From JABMQB01 sp963666575 (GTDB lineage Bacteria > Bacteroidota > Bacteroidia > Bacteroidales > Prolixibacteraceae), in NCBI GenBank assembly GCA_963666575.2, contig CAXXYG010000027.1, forward strand, positions 372,001 through 436,000: a stretch of DNA of 64,000 bases, read 5' to 3'. Shown in pieces: positions 9,944 to 19,023 of the stretch. A program made the position numbers and the translations under genes. Position 1 is the first letter of the stretch; each line of letters opens with the position of its first letter. The notes beneath the pieces are model-generated. The model saw nothing but the letters and a program-made list of their open reading frames with translations, did no database searches and was not told where the DNA came from.

Positions 9944-9979
9944 TAAAAGTAATAATTTATTACTCATTATCTTTCAAGA

Positions 9980-10552
9980 ATGTTTATAGAACAGAACGTA
10001 AATACTGGTAAAAAAATTGGAGCGATTGAAGTAATTGCCGGTTCCATGTTTTCGGGAAAAACAGAAGAATTGATTAGAAGGCTTAAAAGAGCAGTGATTG
10101 CTAAACAAAAAGTGGAGATATTTAAACCAATTACCGATACACGGTACTCAAAACTTGATGTGGTTTCGCACGATGCCAACAGCATACGTTCCACTCCTGT
10201 GGAAAATTCAGCCAACATTTTATTATATTCAAACGATGTGGATGTTATTGGGATAGACGAAGCCCAATTTTTTGACAACGGATTGTCGGAAGTAATGGTA
10301 AAACTTGCAAACATGGGTATCAGGGTAATAATTGCCGGCCTCGACCTCGACTTTAAGGGAAAACCATTTGGCCCCATGCCTGCGGCTATGGCCGTTGCCG
10401 ATTATGTCACAAAAGTTCATGCTATTTGTGTGAGATGCGGATGTATTGCTCAATTTTCGCACCGTCTAGGACAGGACGAAAAGGTAGTACTGCTTGGCGA
10501 AAAAGATATTTATGAACCGCTATGCCGGTCATGTTATACAAAGGCTACTTAA
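9980..10552 (+). CDS. tdk: Thymidine kinase (type II)
   Basis: The product has 190 residues. The P-loop is GSMFSGKT (21-28), the catalytic base is Glu94 in GIDEAQFF, and two Cys pairs (CVRC and CRSC) form the structural zinc site expected of type II thymidine kinases. It phosphorylates thymidine with ATP in pyrimidine salvage. Length and motifs are normal and complete. Its TAA stop is followed at once by the ATG of murF-alr, so the genes are one transcription unit although their functions are unrelated. A separate deoxynucleoside kinase at 60.6 kb probably covers purine or cytidine deoxynucleosides. Confidence 0.96.
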   Translation: MFIEQNVNTGKKIGAIEVIAGSMFSGKTEELIRRLKRAVIAKQKVEIFKPITDTRYSKLDVVSHDANSIRSTPVENSANILLYSNDVDVIGIDEAQFFDNGLSEVMVKLANMGIRVIIAGLDLDFKGKPFGPMPAAMAVADYVTKVHAICVRCGCIAQFSHRLGQDEKVVLLGEKDIYEPLCRSCYTKAT

Positions 10553-11692
10553 ATGAAACGGTATTCGACAGCTGAAATTGCAAAAATTATTAATGGCCAA
10601 CTTTTTCAAACCGAACAGCCTGAATATAATACAATCGACAAAATTACCATTGATAGCCGTACTATTTCAGAATTTCACAACAGCATGTTTTTTGCCCTAA
10701 TCAGCGACCGAAATGACGGGCATCATTATTTAAAAAATGCCTGGAATAAAGGCATCAGAGTATTTGTTATTTCACAACTTCCAGCTGATTTTATTTCATT
10801 CAAAAATTCAATTTTTATAAAAGTTGCCAATACATTAACTGCCCTTCAAAAATTAGCTGCTTTTAAACGATCAGGTTTTTCGAAAGAAATAATTGCCATT
10901 ACAGGAAGCAATGGAAAAACAATTATTAAAGAATGGTTGTATGATTTATTGCGCGGTCATTTTCTTATAATCCGAAGCCCTAAAAGTTACAATTCGCAGG
11001 TTGGTGTACCTCTGTCGGTATGGCTGCTCGAAGAAAAACACACGCTTGGTATTTTTGAATCAGGTATTTCACTTCCAGGTGAAATGGAAAAACTAGCCCA
11101 AATTATTCAACCTGAAATAGGTATTTTTACAAATATAGGACCCTCGCACCAAGAAAATTTCGACACAGTAGAACAAAAAATACGCGAAAAAATAAAATTA
11201 TTCAGGAATACTAAAAAATTGGTTTTCTGTTCCGATCAGGCCAAAACGTTTAACATAATTCATCCATTTTGCCAGCAAAATAATATCGACGAGTTTAAGT
11301 GGTCGCTAACCAATAAAAATTCACCTATTTATATTGTTCCTTTTAAAGGTGAATCAACAACAGCTTTCGAAGCAAATTATAAAGGGCACAGTTATAAGTT
11401 TACAATACCTTTTACCGATGATTCATCCATTGAAAATGCCTGCCAGTGTTTTGCTGCTATTTTAGCGCTAAATCTAAACCCTCAACAGTTTCTGACAAAG
11501 TTCAAAACGCTTTCATCGGTAGCTATGCGCCTCGAGATAAAACAAGGAATTAATAATTCGTTACTCATAAATGATTATTACAACTCGGATATTAATTCGT
11601 TATCAATTGCCCTTTCCGTTATGGAAAACCAGGCAAAAAAAAAGCCACCTGCAAAAAGTTGTTATCCTTTCAGATATCAGGCAATCGGGTGA
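10553..11692 (+). CDS. murF: MurF part of a frameshifted MurF-alanine racemase fusion (5' fragment)
   Basis: This frame encodes the N-terminal and central domains of UDP-MurNAc-tripeptide:D-Ala-D-Ala ligase, which adds D-Ala-D-Ala to the peptidoglycan precursor in the cytosol. The ATP-binding loop ITGSNGKTIIKEW is near residue 115, and LLINDYYNSDINS marks the start of the C-terminal domain. After residue 361 (ENQAKKK) the reading becomes nonsense (PPAKSCYPF) and stops at 11692. The missing continuation is found one frame over in the next entry. The switch occurs in a run of nine A at 11635-11643; with eight A the protein reads ENQAKKSHLQKVVILSDI without interruption. It may be a sequencing error, a true mutation, or a site corrected by slippage. 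Confidence 0.88.
   Translation: MKRYSTAEIAKIINGQLFQTEQPEYNTIDKITIDSRTISEFHNSMFFALISDRNDGHHYLKNAWNKGIRVFVISQLPADFISFKNSIFIKVANTLTALQKLAAFKRSGFSKEIIAITGSNGKTIIKEWLYDLLRGHFLIIRSPKSYNSQVGVPLSVWLLEEKHTLGIFESGISLPGEMEKLAQIIQPEIGIFTNIGPSHQENFDTVEQKIREKIKLFRNTKKLVFCSDQAKTFNIIHPFCQQNNIDEFKWSLTNKNSPIYIVPFKGESTTAFEANYKGHSYKFTIPFTDDSSIENACQCFAAILALNLNPQQFLTKFKTLSSVAMRLEIKQGINNSLLINDYYNSDINSLSIALSVMENQAKKKPPAKSCYPFRYQAIG
11635..11643 (+). other. murF-alr: A9 run where the murF-alr frame breaks
   Basis: Nine consecutive A. Removing one joins the two halves of the MurF-Alr fusion in frame with no other change. Runs of this length are known sites of RNA-polymerase slippage and also of homopolymer-length errors in sequencing. 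Sequence alone cannot decide between these. Confidence 0.85.
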
Positions 11693-13034
11693 AACACCAA
11701 TTGAACTTTATTCACAAGTAAATCAACTCCTGAAAAAATCAGGGATTAATAAATTAATAGGAATTGGTGCTGATATATTCAGCAATTCTGAGATTTTCGA
11801 ATTCGACAAATTAATGTTCCGCACGACCGATGATTTTTTAAAATCGATTGACAAAAGCAATTTTTCAAATTCAGCTGTTTTAATTAAAGGAGCGCGCGCG
11901 TTTAATTTCGAAGCAATTTCATCAGCCCTTCAGGAAAAAGCACATCAAACGGTGTTGGAAATAAATTTAAATGCCCTGGTTTCGAACCTGAACACATTTA
12001 AATCGTTGCTAAAACCCACAACAAAAATAATGGCGATGGTAAAAGCTTTTTCGTATGGAAGCGGGACAGCCGAAATTGCTAATATCCTTCAATTTCACCA
12101 GATAGATTACCTTGCCGTTGCTGTTGCCGACGAAGGTATTGAACTGCGAAAAGCAGGAATCACAACCCCTATAGTTGTTATGAATCCTGAGTTTTACAGT
12201 TTTCAGAATATTATAGATTACAATTTACAACCAAATATTTACAGCTTTTCGTTATTCGAAAGTTTTAATAAAACCTTAAAACAGAATGCCATTCTTAATT
12301 TCCCCATTCACATTAAAATTGAAACAGGAATGAACAGGCTTGGTTTTAAGGGTGATGAAGAAATTAATTTATTAATCAAACAGATTAAAAAAGATAATAC
12401 AATCAAAATAAAATCGGTTTTTTCGCATCTTGCCGGAGCCGATGATGCTGAATTTGACAATTTTACATTATCACAAATAAAAACCTTCGAAAAAATTAGC
12501 CAATTTATCCTGGCTGAATTTGAGTATAAAATCGACCGTCATATTCTTAATTCTGCCGGAATAGAACGATTCCCTAATTTTCAATTTGAAATGGTTCGTT
12601 TAGGAATTGGGCTTTACGGAGTTTCGTCTTCCGATCAGAATTTACAGGCCATCGGGACTCTTCAAACAACCATTTCGCAAATAAAAATTGTTGCCGAAAA
12701 GGAAACCATTGGTTACAGTAGGAAAGGGAAAATCAATAAACCAACTCAAATAGCCATTATCCCTATTGGCTACGCCGATGGGCTTAACCGTGGCCTTGGC
12801 AATTTAAAAGGAAGAGTTTTTATTAACGGAAATTATGCCCCAATAATCGGAAATATTTGTATGGATATGTGTATGCTTGATGTTTCAGGTATCGCAGCAA
12901 AAGTTGGAGATAAAGTTGAAATTTTTGGCGAACATGTTCCAATTTCAGAGATTGCACAAAAATTAAATACAATTCCTTATGAAATACTTACCAGCATTTC
13001 GCAAAGGGTAAAAAGAATCTACTTACAGGAATAA
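11644..13034 (+). CDS. alr: C-terminal MurF segment plus alanine racemase (3' fragment of the fusion)
   Basis: The frame is open from 11571 to 13034, but its homology begins just after the A9 run, with HLQKVVILSDIRQSGETPIE, the end of the MurF C-terminal domain. Alanine racemase starts near 11950 (VLEINLNALVSNLNTF). The PLP lysine lies in MAMVKAFSYGSG, and GMNRLGF, NSAGIERFPNFQFEMVRLGIGLYG and ICMDMCMLDVS are racemase motifs. Alr makes D-Ala from L-Ala for the same pathway as MurF. Such MurF-Alr fusions are the normal arrangement in Bacteroidota. No start codon in this frame is convincing, so it is unlikely to be an independent gene. Since both functions are essential, some functional full-length product is expected. 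Confidence 0.88.
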
Positions 13035-13047
13035 AACAAAAAATCAC

Positions 13048-13749
13048 TTATCCAAGTTTGCTAATCCGCCCCAAACGTTGTTCGTCGAGTATTCGAATTT
13101 TACGTCCATCAATTGCTATCACTTTTTCGCTGGCAAAAGTTGATAGTGTACGAATCGCATTAGAAGTTGTCATATTTGATAGATTGGCAATGTCTTCGCG
13201 CGAAAGGAATGCTTTTAAAGTAGTCCCATCATTTTCGTAACCATATTTTTCCTTCAACAAAATTAACGATTCAGCAAGGCGCCCCCTTATATGTTTTTGA
13301 GTAAGTGTAACTGTCCGCGAATTTGAGAAACCCAATTCTTTAGCAAGTTTGGAAATCATTTTTTGGGCAAAAGCATTGTTTTTAATAGCCCTGGTTAAAA
13401 TAAATTCGGGTGTAATGGTACAAATTAACGATTCTTCAAGTGTAACAGCAGTAGCAATGTGGTCTTCATCAGCAAACAAAGCCCTAAAACCTATTATTCC
13501 CAGGGGTTTTGCCATACGAATAATTTGTTCCCGGCCTCCTACTCCTTCTTTGAAAATTTTAACTTTTCCGTGGATAAGAACCAAAAATCCGGAAGGATTA
13601 TCGCCTTCTTTAAAAACAAATTCATTCTTTTTAAAATTTGAAAGAGAAAGATGATTTAATAATTCAGCCTTTTCATCTGAATTTAAATGGTAGAATATCG
13701 ATTTTTGATTCTCCAGGATATCCTTAATTCCCAAGTCCGTATTCAACAT
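13048..13749 (-). CDS. Crp/Fnr-family transcriptional regulator
   Basis: The product has 233 residues: an N-terminal cyclic-nucleotide-binding-like beta-roll (about 25-140, with FKEGDNPSGFLVLIHGKVKIF) and a C-terminal winged helix (about 155-225, SREDIANLSNMTTSNAIRTLSTF). The cysteine cluster of oxygen-sensing FNR is absent (a lone Cys in LICTITPE), so an Fe-S oxygen sensor is unlikely. The effector is unknown; many Bacteroidota homologues respond to anaerobic, nitrosative or stress signals. It converges with murF-alr, 13 bases away, and stands alone, with its own promoter match upstream. Confidence 0.9.
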   Translation of the reverse strand: MLNTDLGIKDILENQKSIFYHLNSDEKAELLNHLSLSNFKKNEFVFKEGDNPSGFLVLIHGKVKIFKEGVGGREQIIRMAKPLGIIGFRALFADEDHIATAVTLEESLICTITPEFILTRAIKNNAFAQKMISKLAKELGFSNSRTVTLTQKHIRGRLAESLILLKEKYGYENDGTTLKAFLSREDIANLSNMTTSNAIRTLSTFASEKVIAIDGRKIRILDEQRLGRISKLG

Positions 13750-13779
13750 GTACCCAGCGCTTTATATGTTCTACAGCAT

Positions 13780-13787
13780 CAAAGTTA
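13780..13787 (-). promoter_or_regulatory. Predicted -7 element for the Crp/Fnr gene
   Basis: On the minus strand this reads TAACTTTG, matching TAnnTTTG, 31 bases before the ATG. No well-spaced -33 TTG is visible. Confidence 0.35.
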
Positions 13788-13887
13788 ATTAATTTTTGTA
13801 ATTAGATTATTAAAACCCTAAAATTTATTGAAAAATAAACACTAATAAAATATTGCACGTATGAAATAATAAAACTCTGACTTTAGC

Positions 13888-15537
13888 CTAAATTAAATAA
13901 TTGGCAACCAGCGGCATTTTACGTCCAAATCCAAAAGCTTTTGAACTTACTCTCAAAATGGGGGCACCCTGGAAACGCTTGTATTCATTCATATTCACCA
14001 TTTGAATAACCTTGTTTACAACCTTTTTGTCATATCCTTGTGCAATAATTTCACCGGGCGATAAATTTAATTCGATGTAATTAAATAGAATATGGTCTAA
14101 CACGGCGTAATCTGGTAATGAATCGGTATCCTTCTGATCAGGTTTTAATTCGGCCGATGGTGGTTTTGTAATGGAGTTTTCAGGAATTATTTCACTTTCT
14201 TTATTCATAAACCAGGCCATTTTAAACACATCGGTTTTATACACATCGCCCAGTACAGCCAATCCGCCGTTCATGTCGCCATACAATGTTCCATAACCAA
14301 CAGCGCATTCGCTTTTATTGGTTGTATTAAGCAAAATACTTCCAAACTTGTTTGAGATAGCCATTACATAAATTCCACGGACCCTTGCCTGAATATTTTC
14401 TTCAGTAACATCATTTTTAAGGCCTTCGAAAATAGGCGACAATCCATCTTCGAATTTATCCACTGCTTTCTGAATATTAACAATATGGTATTTTACACGC
14501 AAATTCTCAGCCAACTGGCGGGCGTCATCAACACTGTGATCAGATGAAAATTTTGAAGGCATCAACAAAACCCTCACATTTTCAGGGCCAATTGCCCTGG
14601 CTGCCAATACAAGCGTAACAGCCGAATCAATTCCACCCGAAAGGCCCAAGGTGGCTTTTGTAAAACCCATCTTAACAAAATAATCCCGAATTCCGAGCAC
14701 CAGTGCATCGTGTATTTTCTGAATATAATTGTTGGCGGGCTGCAATTGTTTTTCCCCAACATTTTCAGTATCAATAATCTGGTAATCTTCGCTAAAATAG
14801 TTAAGCTCTTTAATAATTTCTCCTTTGGCATCGATATAAACCGATCCTCCATCGAACACTAATTCAGTTTGAGCTCCAACCTGATTGATGTAAAAAATTG
14901 GCAAATTATATTTTAACGCTTTTTTCTTCAGAATATCTTTCCGCCATCCTTCCTGGTTATATGAAAAAGGCGATGCTGAAATATTGACAACAAAATCAGG
15001 ATTTTGTTTGCTTAATTCCTCTAATGGCGAGGTCTGATACAATTTATCTTTCCCAAACTCATTGTTGGTTGGTTGCTCATCCCATAAATCTTCGCAAATA
15101 GTAATGGCTATTTTTTTCCCGTGGTATTCAACAACTTCAAACTTATTATTCGGTTCAAAATGCCGGTATTCATCAAAAATATCGTAGGTAGGCAACAACG
15201 ATTTATGGTGGATACTTTGAATCCTACCATTATTTAAAAAATAAGCCGAATTAAAAAGTTTTTTTCCATTTTCACTGTGATTTATACTTGGAGCCCCAAC
15301 AATTGCTGCAATTCCTATACATGCTTGTGCAATTTTCTCAACAGTTTTTTCAGCTTCAAAAATAAATTCTTTTCGTTCAAGCAAATCATGAGGGTAATAA
15401 CCGGTAACTGACAATTCTGAAAATATTACTAATTCAGCATTTTCTGATTTTGCCTTTTTTATAAACTCAATGATTTTAAAGGAGTTTTCCTTAAAATTTC
15501 CAATATGATAATTTAACTGAACCAATGCAATTTTCAT
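13888..15537 (-). CDS. nadE: Glutamine-dependent NAD+ synthetase
   Basis: The protein has 549 residues and two domains. The N-terminal nitrilase-type glutaminase (about 1-250) carries the Glu of FSELSVTGYYP, the Lys of HHKSLLP and the Cys of ITICEDLWDE. The C-terminal ATP-pyrophosphatase domain (about 270-549) has LGLSGGIDSAVTLVLAARAIG. The glutaminase releases ammonia that is channelled to convert deamido-NAD to NAD. Length and active sites are complete. It is divergent from gldB with a 268-base gap. A nadE-gldB neighbourhood is, as I recall, common in Bacteroidota, which supports the GldB call next door. Confidence 0.96.
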   Translation of the reverse strand: MKIALVQLNYHIGNFKENSFKIIEFIKKAKSENAELVIFSELSVTGYYPHDLLERKEFIFEAEKTVEKIAQACIGIAAIVGAPSINHSENGKKLFNSAYFLNNGRIQSIHHKSLLPTYDIFDEYRHFEPNNKFEVVEYHGKKIAITICEDLWDEQPTNNEFGKDKLYQTSPLEELSKQNPDFVVNISASPFSYNQEGWRKDILKKKALKYNLPIFYINQVGAQTELVFDGGSVYIDAKGEIIKELNYFSEDYQIIDTENVGEKQLQPANNYIQKIHDALVLGIRDYFVKMGFTKATLGLSGGIDSAVTLVLAARAIGPENVRVLLMPSKFSSDHSVDDARQLAENLRVKYHIVNIQKAVDKFEDGLSPIFEGLKNDVTEENIQARVRGIYVMAISNKFGSILLNTTNKSECAVGYGTLYGDMNGGLAVLGDVYKTDVFKMAWFMNKESEIIPENSITKPPSAELKPDQKDTDSLPDYAVLDHILFNYIELNLSPGEIIAQGYDKKVVNKVIQMVNMNEYKRFQGAPILRVSSKAFGFGRKMPLVANYLI

Positions 15538-15805
15538 GTCTGTTACAATTTTATTCCTTAGTAATGTGCACCATTTAATAAGCGGGCACTTTCAACTTTT
15601 CGTAAAAATTTATCGGGTAACAACAAAGTTTGGTGCAAATCTCCAATTTTTAATGCAAATTAGCAATAAATTTTACTACTGTTCGTATTGATTTTTAAAA
15701 ACCAATAATTTGAAATAGCCTTTTGTTGAAACATTAATAAAAAAATATTTCACATTGGTTAATTTTAAATTATTCATAATGACAGAATAATATAATTATC
15801 GAAGA

Positions 15806-16819
15806 ATGAAAAAAAACTGGTTTTTCATAGTATCAATTTTTATGCTTTTTTCATTTTGGAATTGCAAAAACAATAAGCTAAAAATAAATGTTTCAGACAT
15901 ACCTCTTAGATTAAATATAAGCCATTTAGAAGAAGACTTGTTTAAACTTGACACAGTAAAATTCAACTCTGAAATTATCGGCATTAAAGACATGTACGGT
16001 GAATTTTTTGATATTTTCACCTATCAAATGATAAAAATAGGTGGCATTGGCAATGAAAATTTTGCCAGTGATTTAAAATCATTTCTTGCCGACACAATGA
16101 TTTTAAATGTAAAAAAATTAGTTGCTGAAGAATTTTCTAATTTTTCGAAACCTAAAAAAGAATTAACAAAAGCCTTTAAACATTACAAATATTATTTCCC
16201 CAACCGGATTGTGCCACACATTTACACATGCATTTCGGGGTTTAACCAATCAATTGTTATTTCAGATACAATCATTGGGATTAGCCTCGATAAATACCTT
16301 GGAAGTGACTGTTTTTATTACAATCAACTGGCAATTCCCGCATACAAACAGCAAAAAATGTATCAAAAAAGAATGGTTCCTGAAGTATTGCATGGCTGGG
16401 CTACCATCGAGTTTACTAAAAAAAGTGAAGAAACACACATGTTAAGCCACATGATTTACGAGGGGAAATTGATGTATTTTTTAGATGCTATGTTTCCAAC
16501 CATGCACGACACATTAAAAATTGGTTATTCGAAAAATCAACTTGAATGGTGTAATAACAATGAAACACAAATGTGGGAAAACCTGGTTGAAACAGAAAAA
16601 CTTTATGTTTCGGGACGAATGGATTTAAAACGTTTTTTAAGCGATGCCCCTTACACAAATGGATTTCCAATAGAATCCCCCGGCAGGACAGGCGTATGGA
16701 TAGGCTGGCAAATTGTAAGGCAATACATGGAAAAACATCCTGAAACTACGTTGCCTCAGTTAATGGAACTGGATAATCCTCAAAAAATATTAAATGGTGC
16801 AGGCTATTTCCCTGAATAA
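15806..16819 (+). CDS. gldB: Gliding-motility lipoprotein GldB
   Basis: The product has 337 residues. The lipoprotein signal ends at FSFWNC (Cys20), so it is anchored in the periplasm or envelope. Features typical of GldB are the early ISHLEEDLFKLD segment, MYGEFFDIFTYQMIKIGG, and the central HMLSHMIYEGKLMYFLDAMFP block, which resembles a degenerate metallopeptidase helix. GldB is required for gliding in flavobacteria and is kept in non-gliding relatives, where it is linked to the type IX secretion/gliding machinery; its biochemical role is unknown. No gldC follows it, unlike in flavobacteria. The 3' end abuts a DUF1080-like remnant on the other strand. Confidence 0.85.
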   Translation: MKKNWFFIVSIFMLFSFWNCKNNKLKINVSDIPLRLNISHLEEDLFKLDTVKFNSEIIGIKDMYGEFFDIFTYQMIKIGGIGNENFASDLKSFLADTMILNVKKLVAEEFSNFSKPKKELTKAFKHYKYYFPNRIVPHIYTCISGFNQSIVISDTIIGISLDKYLGSDCFYYNQLAIPAYKQQKMYQKRMVPEVLHGWATIEFTKKSEETHMLSHMIYEGKLMYFLDAMFPTMHDTLKIGYSKNQLEWCNNNETQMWENLVETEKLYVSGRMDLKRFLSDAPYTNGFPIESPGRTGVWIGWQIVRQYMEKHPETTLPQLMELDNPQKILNGAGYFPE

Positions 16820-16825
16820 TAAAAC

Positions 16826-16912
16826 CCCTGCATCTTCAGCACCGGCTTCGCCCATTCCTGAACCTTTAAAGTGAAGAGTTCCATCAACTACTTGCCAACC
16901 AGTTAGGTATTC
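16826..16912 (-). pseudogene. Remnant of a DUF1080 (3-keto-disaccharide hydrolase-like) gene
   Basis: The minus strand encodes EYLTGWQVVDGTLHFKGSG followed by MGEAGAEDAG. This aligns by eye with the early part of the intact DUF1080 protein at 53.9 kb (KNWIIEDDAMKVFTGEGKQ, GHGANGDIL), sharing the W, the xxDG turn, the GSG/GEG step and the Gly-rich tail. A stop codon lies just upstream (16925-16927) and the similarity ends at the gldB stop codon. About 29 codons remain, with no start, so it is a dead fragment. It could be mistaken for chance, but the composition is much more protein-like than the surrounding AT-rich gap. Confidence 0.5.
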
Positions 16913-16927
16913 AGTTTTGTTTGTCTA

Positions 16928-17333
16928 ATGCCATTCAGTTGTTTATAATTGTTAGATTTTTTTTATTTTAATCCATACAATTCGTGAGAACTTACTTAAT
17001 AATCACCTATCTGTGTACAAAACTTTGCATTACACGCTTCACCTTTTCATACATTTTCTTTTCTTTACACTTCCCTATGTAATTCGCTTGAAATAAACTT
17101 TCAGGATAAGAAATAGTACTAATATCCATTTCCACTCTTTAACTGATAATTATTTAAAAAGAAAGAATAATATCACATAAATAAAAAACAATATCAAAAA
17201 TACATTTGTTGTTATAGTTAAGTTTTAGGTTGAGAATACACATACAAGTCAAAATAGTATCCAATTACACTTTTCTTTTTTGTAGTTTTAAATAAGAAAT
17301 AATTTTTCTGTTCGGAAATCAAAAACAGATACA
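16928..17333. other. Non-coding gap before the phosphofructokinase gene
   Basis: This is AT-rich sequence with frequent stops in all frames and no recognisable gene or RNA. TACATTTG at 17201-17208 fits a -7 TAnnTTTG element for pfkA, but no -33 TTG is placed properly upstream. No hairpin terminator for gldB is obvious. Confidence 0.5.
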
Positions 17334-18374
17334 ATGAGTCCAAGTAAAATAAAAAAAATAGGTATCCTGACAGCAGGAGGAGATTGCCCGGGCCTTAATG
17401 CGGCAATCAGGGGAGTAGGAAAAACAGCAATAGTTGAGTATGGAATGGAAGTTATTGGTTTTAGTGCCGGGTTCTTAGGATTAATCAATAATGATTATAT
17501 CGAATTAAAAGAATCTCAACTTTCAGGAATACTTACAGTTGGTGGAACCATCCTGGGGACCTCACGTGAAAAACCCTATAAAATTGCTGGTAACGATCAA
17601 AACGGAGTCGATAAACCAGAGCAAATAAAGAAAAATTACCACGACTTAGGACTGGATGCAATAGTTTGCATCGGGGGTAATGGCACCATGAAAACTGCCA
17701 GTATGCTGGCACAAGAAGGATTAAATGTAATAGGTATTCCCAAAACCATCGATAACGATGTTTGGGGTACAGACATAACATTTGGTTTTGATTCGGCAGT
17801 TCAAATTGCGACCGATGCTATGGACCGGTTACATACAACAGCTAACTCACACCAACGTGTAATGATTATTGAAGTTATGGGACACAATGCCGGATGGTTG
17901 GCTCTTTACTCAGGTATGGCCGGTGGAGGCGATATTATTCTGCTTCCCGAAATCCCATACAACATTAGGTCGGTTTGTAAAAAAATTGAAGCACGGTACG
18001 AAGAAAACAAACCCTATTCAATAGTTGTCGTTGCTGAAGGAATTGAACATCCTAAAAAAGTCTCAGCTGCATCGCATATTGCAGAAGCCATTGAAACCTA
18101 CACTGGTATTGAAACCAGGGAAACTGTTTTGGGCTACACACAACGAGGCGGAAGCCCAACACCCAGCGACAGGATTTTGGCTACACGCTATGGTGCTTTT
18201 GCAGCACAGTGTATTGCCGAAGAATGTTTTGGAACCATGGTTGCGATGAAAAGAAGTGAACTTACTACAATTCCTCTGGAAGAAGTTGGTGGTAAATTAC
18301 GTATTGTGGAGCCTGATTTTCCACTTATCCTTAAGGCCCGGAAAATGGGAGTTTCATTCGGCGATGAATTTTAA
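17334..18374 (+). CDS. pfkA: 6-phosphofructokinase, long/group III type
   Basis: The product has 346 residues. Substrate motifs are complete: ILTAGGDCPGLNAAIRG at the N-terminus, CIGGNGTMKTA, the catalytic PKTIDND, and MGHNAGWLALYSG. It phosphorylates fructose-6-phosphate to the 1,6-bisphosphate in glycolysis. The donor-specificity positions (E. coli numbering 104 and 124) are Gly and Lys. Gly104 favours ATP, while Lys124 occurs in both PPi enzymes and the ATP enzymes of the actinobacterial group. The usual Asp103 of GGDG is Asn here. ATP use is therefore likely but not certain. It converges with rsmG, with a 21-base gap. Confidence 0.92.
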   Translation: MSPSKIKKIGILTAGGDCPGLNAAIRGVGKTAIVEYGMEVIGFSAGFLGLINNDYIELKESQLSGILTVGGTILGTSREKPYKIAGNDQNGVDKPEQIKKNYHDLGLDAIVCIGGNGTMKTASMLAQEGLNVIGIPKTIDNDVWGTDITFGFDSAVQIATDAMDRLHTTANSHQRVMIIEVMGHNAGWLALYSGMAGGGDIILLPEIPYNIRSVCKKIEARYEENKPYSIVVVAEGIEHPKKVSAASHIAEAIETYTGIETRETVLGYTQRGGSPTPSDRILATRYGAFAAQCIAEECFGTMVAMKRSELTTIPLEEVGGKLRIVEPDFPLILKARKMGVSFGDEF

Positions 18375-18395
18375 AATCCGTTAATTAAAATATAA

Positions 18396-19016
18396 TTATC
18401 CAGGGAGGTAAATAAGCTTTTTAGTTTCGAAAAAAGGTTCGTTAAAATAATCGCTAAGATTTTGAATTGAAATTTTATTCCTAAAAGGCTTAATTTCCTC
18501 CTCAATGTCGCCTCCTTTTAAATACAAAATGCCATTGGGCATGGCGTTTATTTGTTTGGTAGAAATACTTTTCCTTGTCCAATCAACAAATTTTGGCAAT
18601 GCTGTAACAGCCCTGCTAACAATAAAATCAAACTTTTGATTTAACTCTTCGGCCCTGATTTGTTGCGCTGTTAAATTCGTCAATCCTATTGTTTGTGAAA
18701 TTTCAGTAACAACCTTTATTTTTTTTCCAATTGAATCGACTAAAAAAAACTGAACCTCGGGAAAAAGAATAGCCAATGGAATACCCGGAAATCCGCCCCC
18801 TGTACCAACATCCAATATAGATGAGCCGGTTTTAAACGAAATCAATTTGGCAATTGCCAACGAATGAAGCACATGCCTTTCGTATAATTCAGAAATATCT
18901 TTCCGCGAAATAACATTTATTTTTTCGTTCCATTCGGCATATAAACCACCAAGTTGTTCAAATTTCCCTATCTGCTCTGTTGATAAATCGGGGAAATATT
19001 TCAATATAATTTCCAT
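18396..19016 (-). CDS. rsmG: 16S rRNA (guanine(527)-N7)-methyltransferase RsmG
   Basis: The product has 206 residues. It shows the RsmG/GidB fold signatures YAEWNEKINVISRKD, ERHVLHSLAIAKL, the SAM-binding loop DVGTGGGFPGIPLAI, and VSRAVTALPKFVDW. It methylates G527 of 16S rRNA in the 30S decoding region; loss of RsmG gives low-level streptomycin resistance in other bacteria. It is the last gene of a minus-strand operon: glycosyltransferase, ECF sigma factor, rsmG. Seven bases separate its ATG from the sigma-factor stop. Confidence 0.95.
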   Translation of the reverse strand: MEIILKYFPDLSTEQIGKFEQLGGLYAEWNEKINVISRKDISELYERHVLHSLAIAKLISFKTGSSILDVGTGGGFPGIPLAILFPEVQFFLVDSIGKKIKVVTEISQTIGLTNLTAQQIRAEELNQKFDFIVSRAVTALPKFVDWTRKSISTKQINAMPNGILYLKGGDIEEEIKPFRNKISIQNLSDYFNEPFFETKKLIYLPG

Positions 19017-19023
19017 ACACTAT

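Noticed and set aside
11571..11643. ATG at 11571 as an independent start for alanine racemase
   Set aside because: The first about 24 codons overlap the MurF frame and are nonsense in this frame; homology begins only after the A9 run.
14574..14852. Minus-strand frame of 92 codons
   Set aside because: It overlaps nadE in another frame and has no features of its own.
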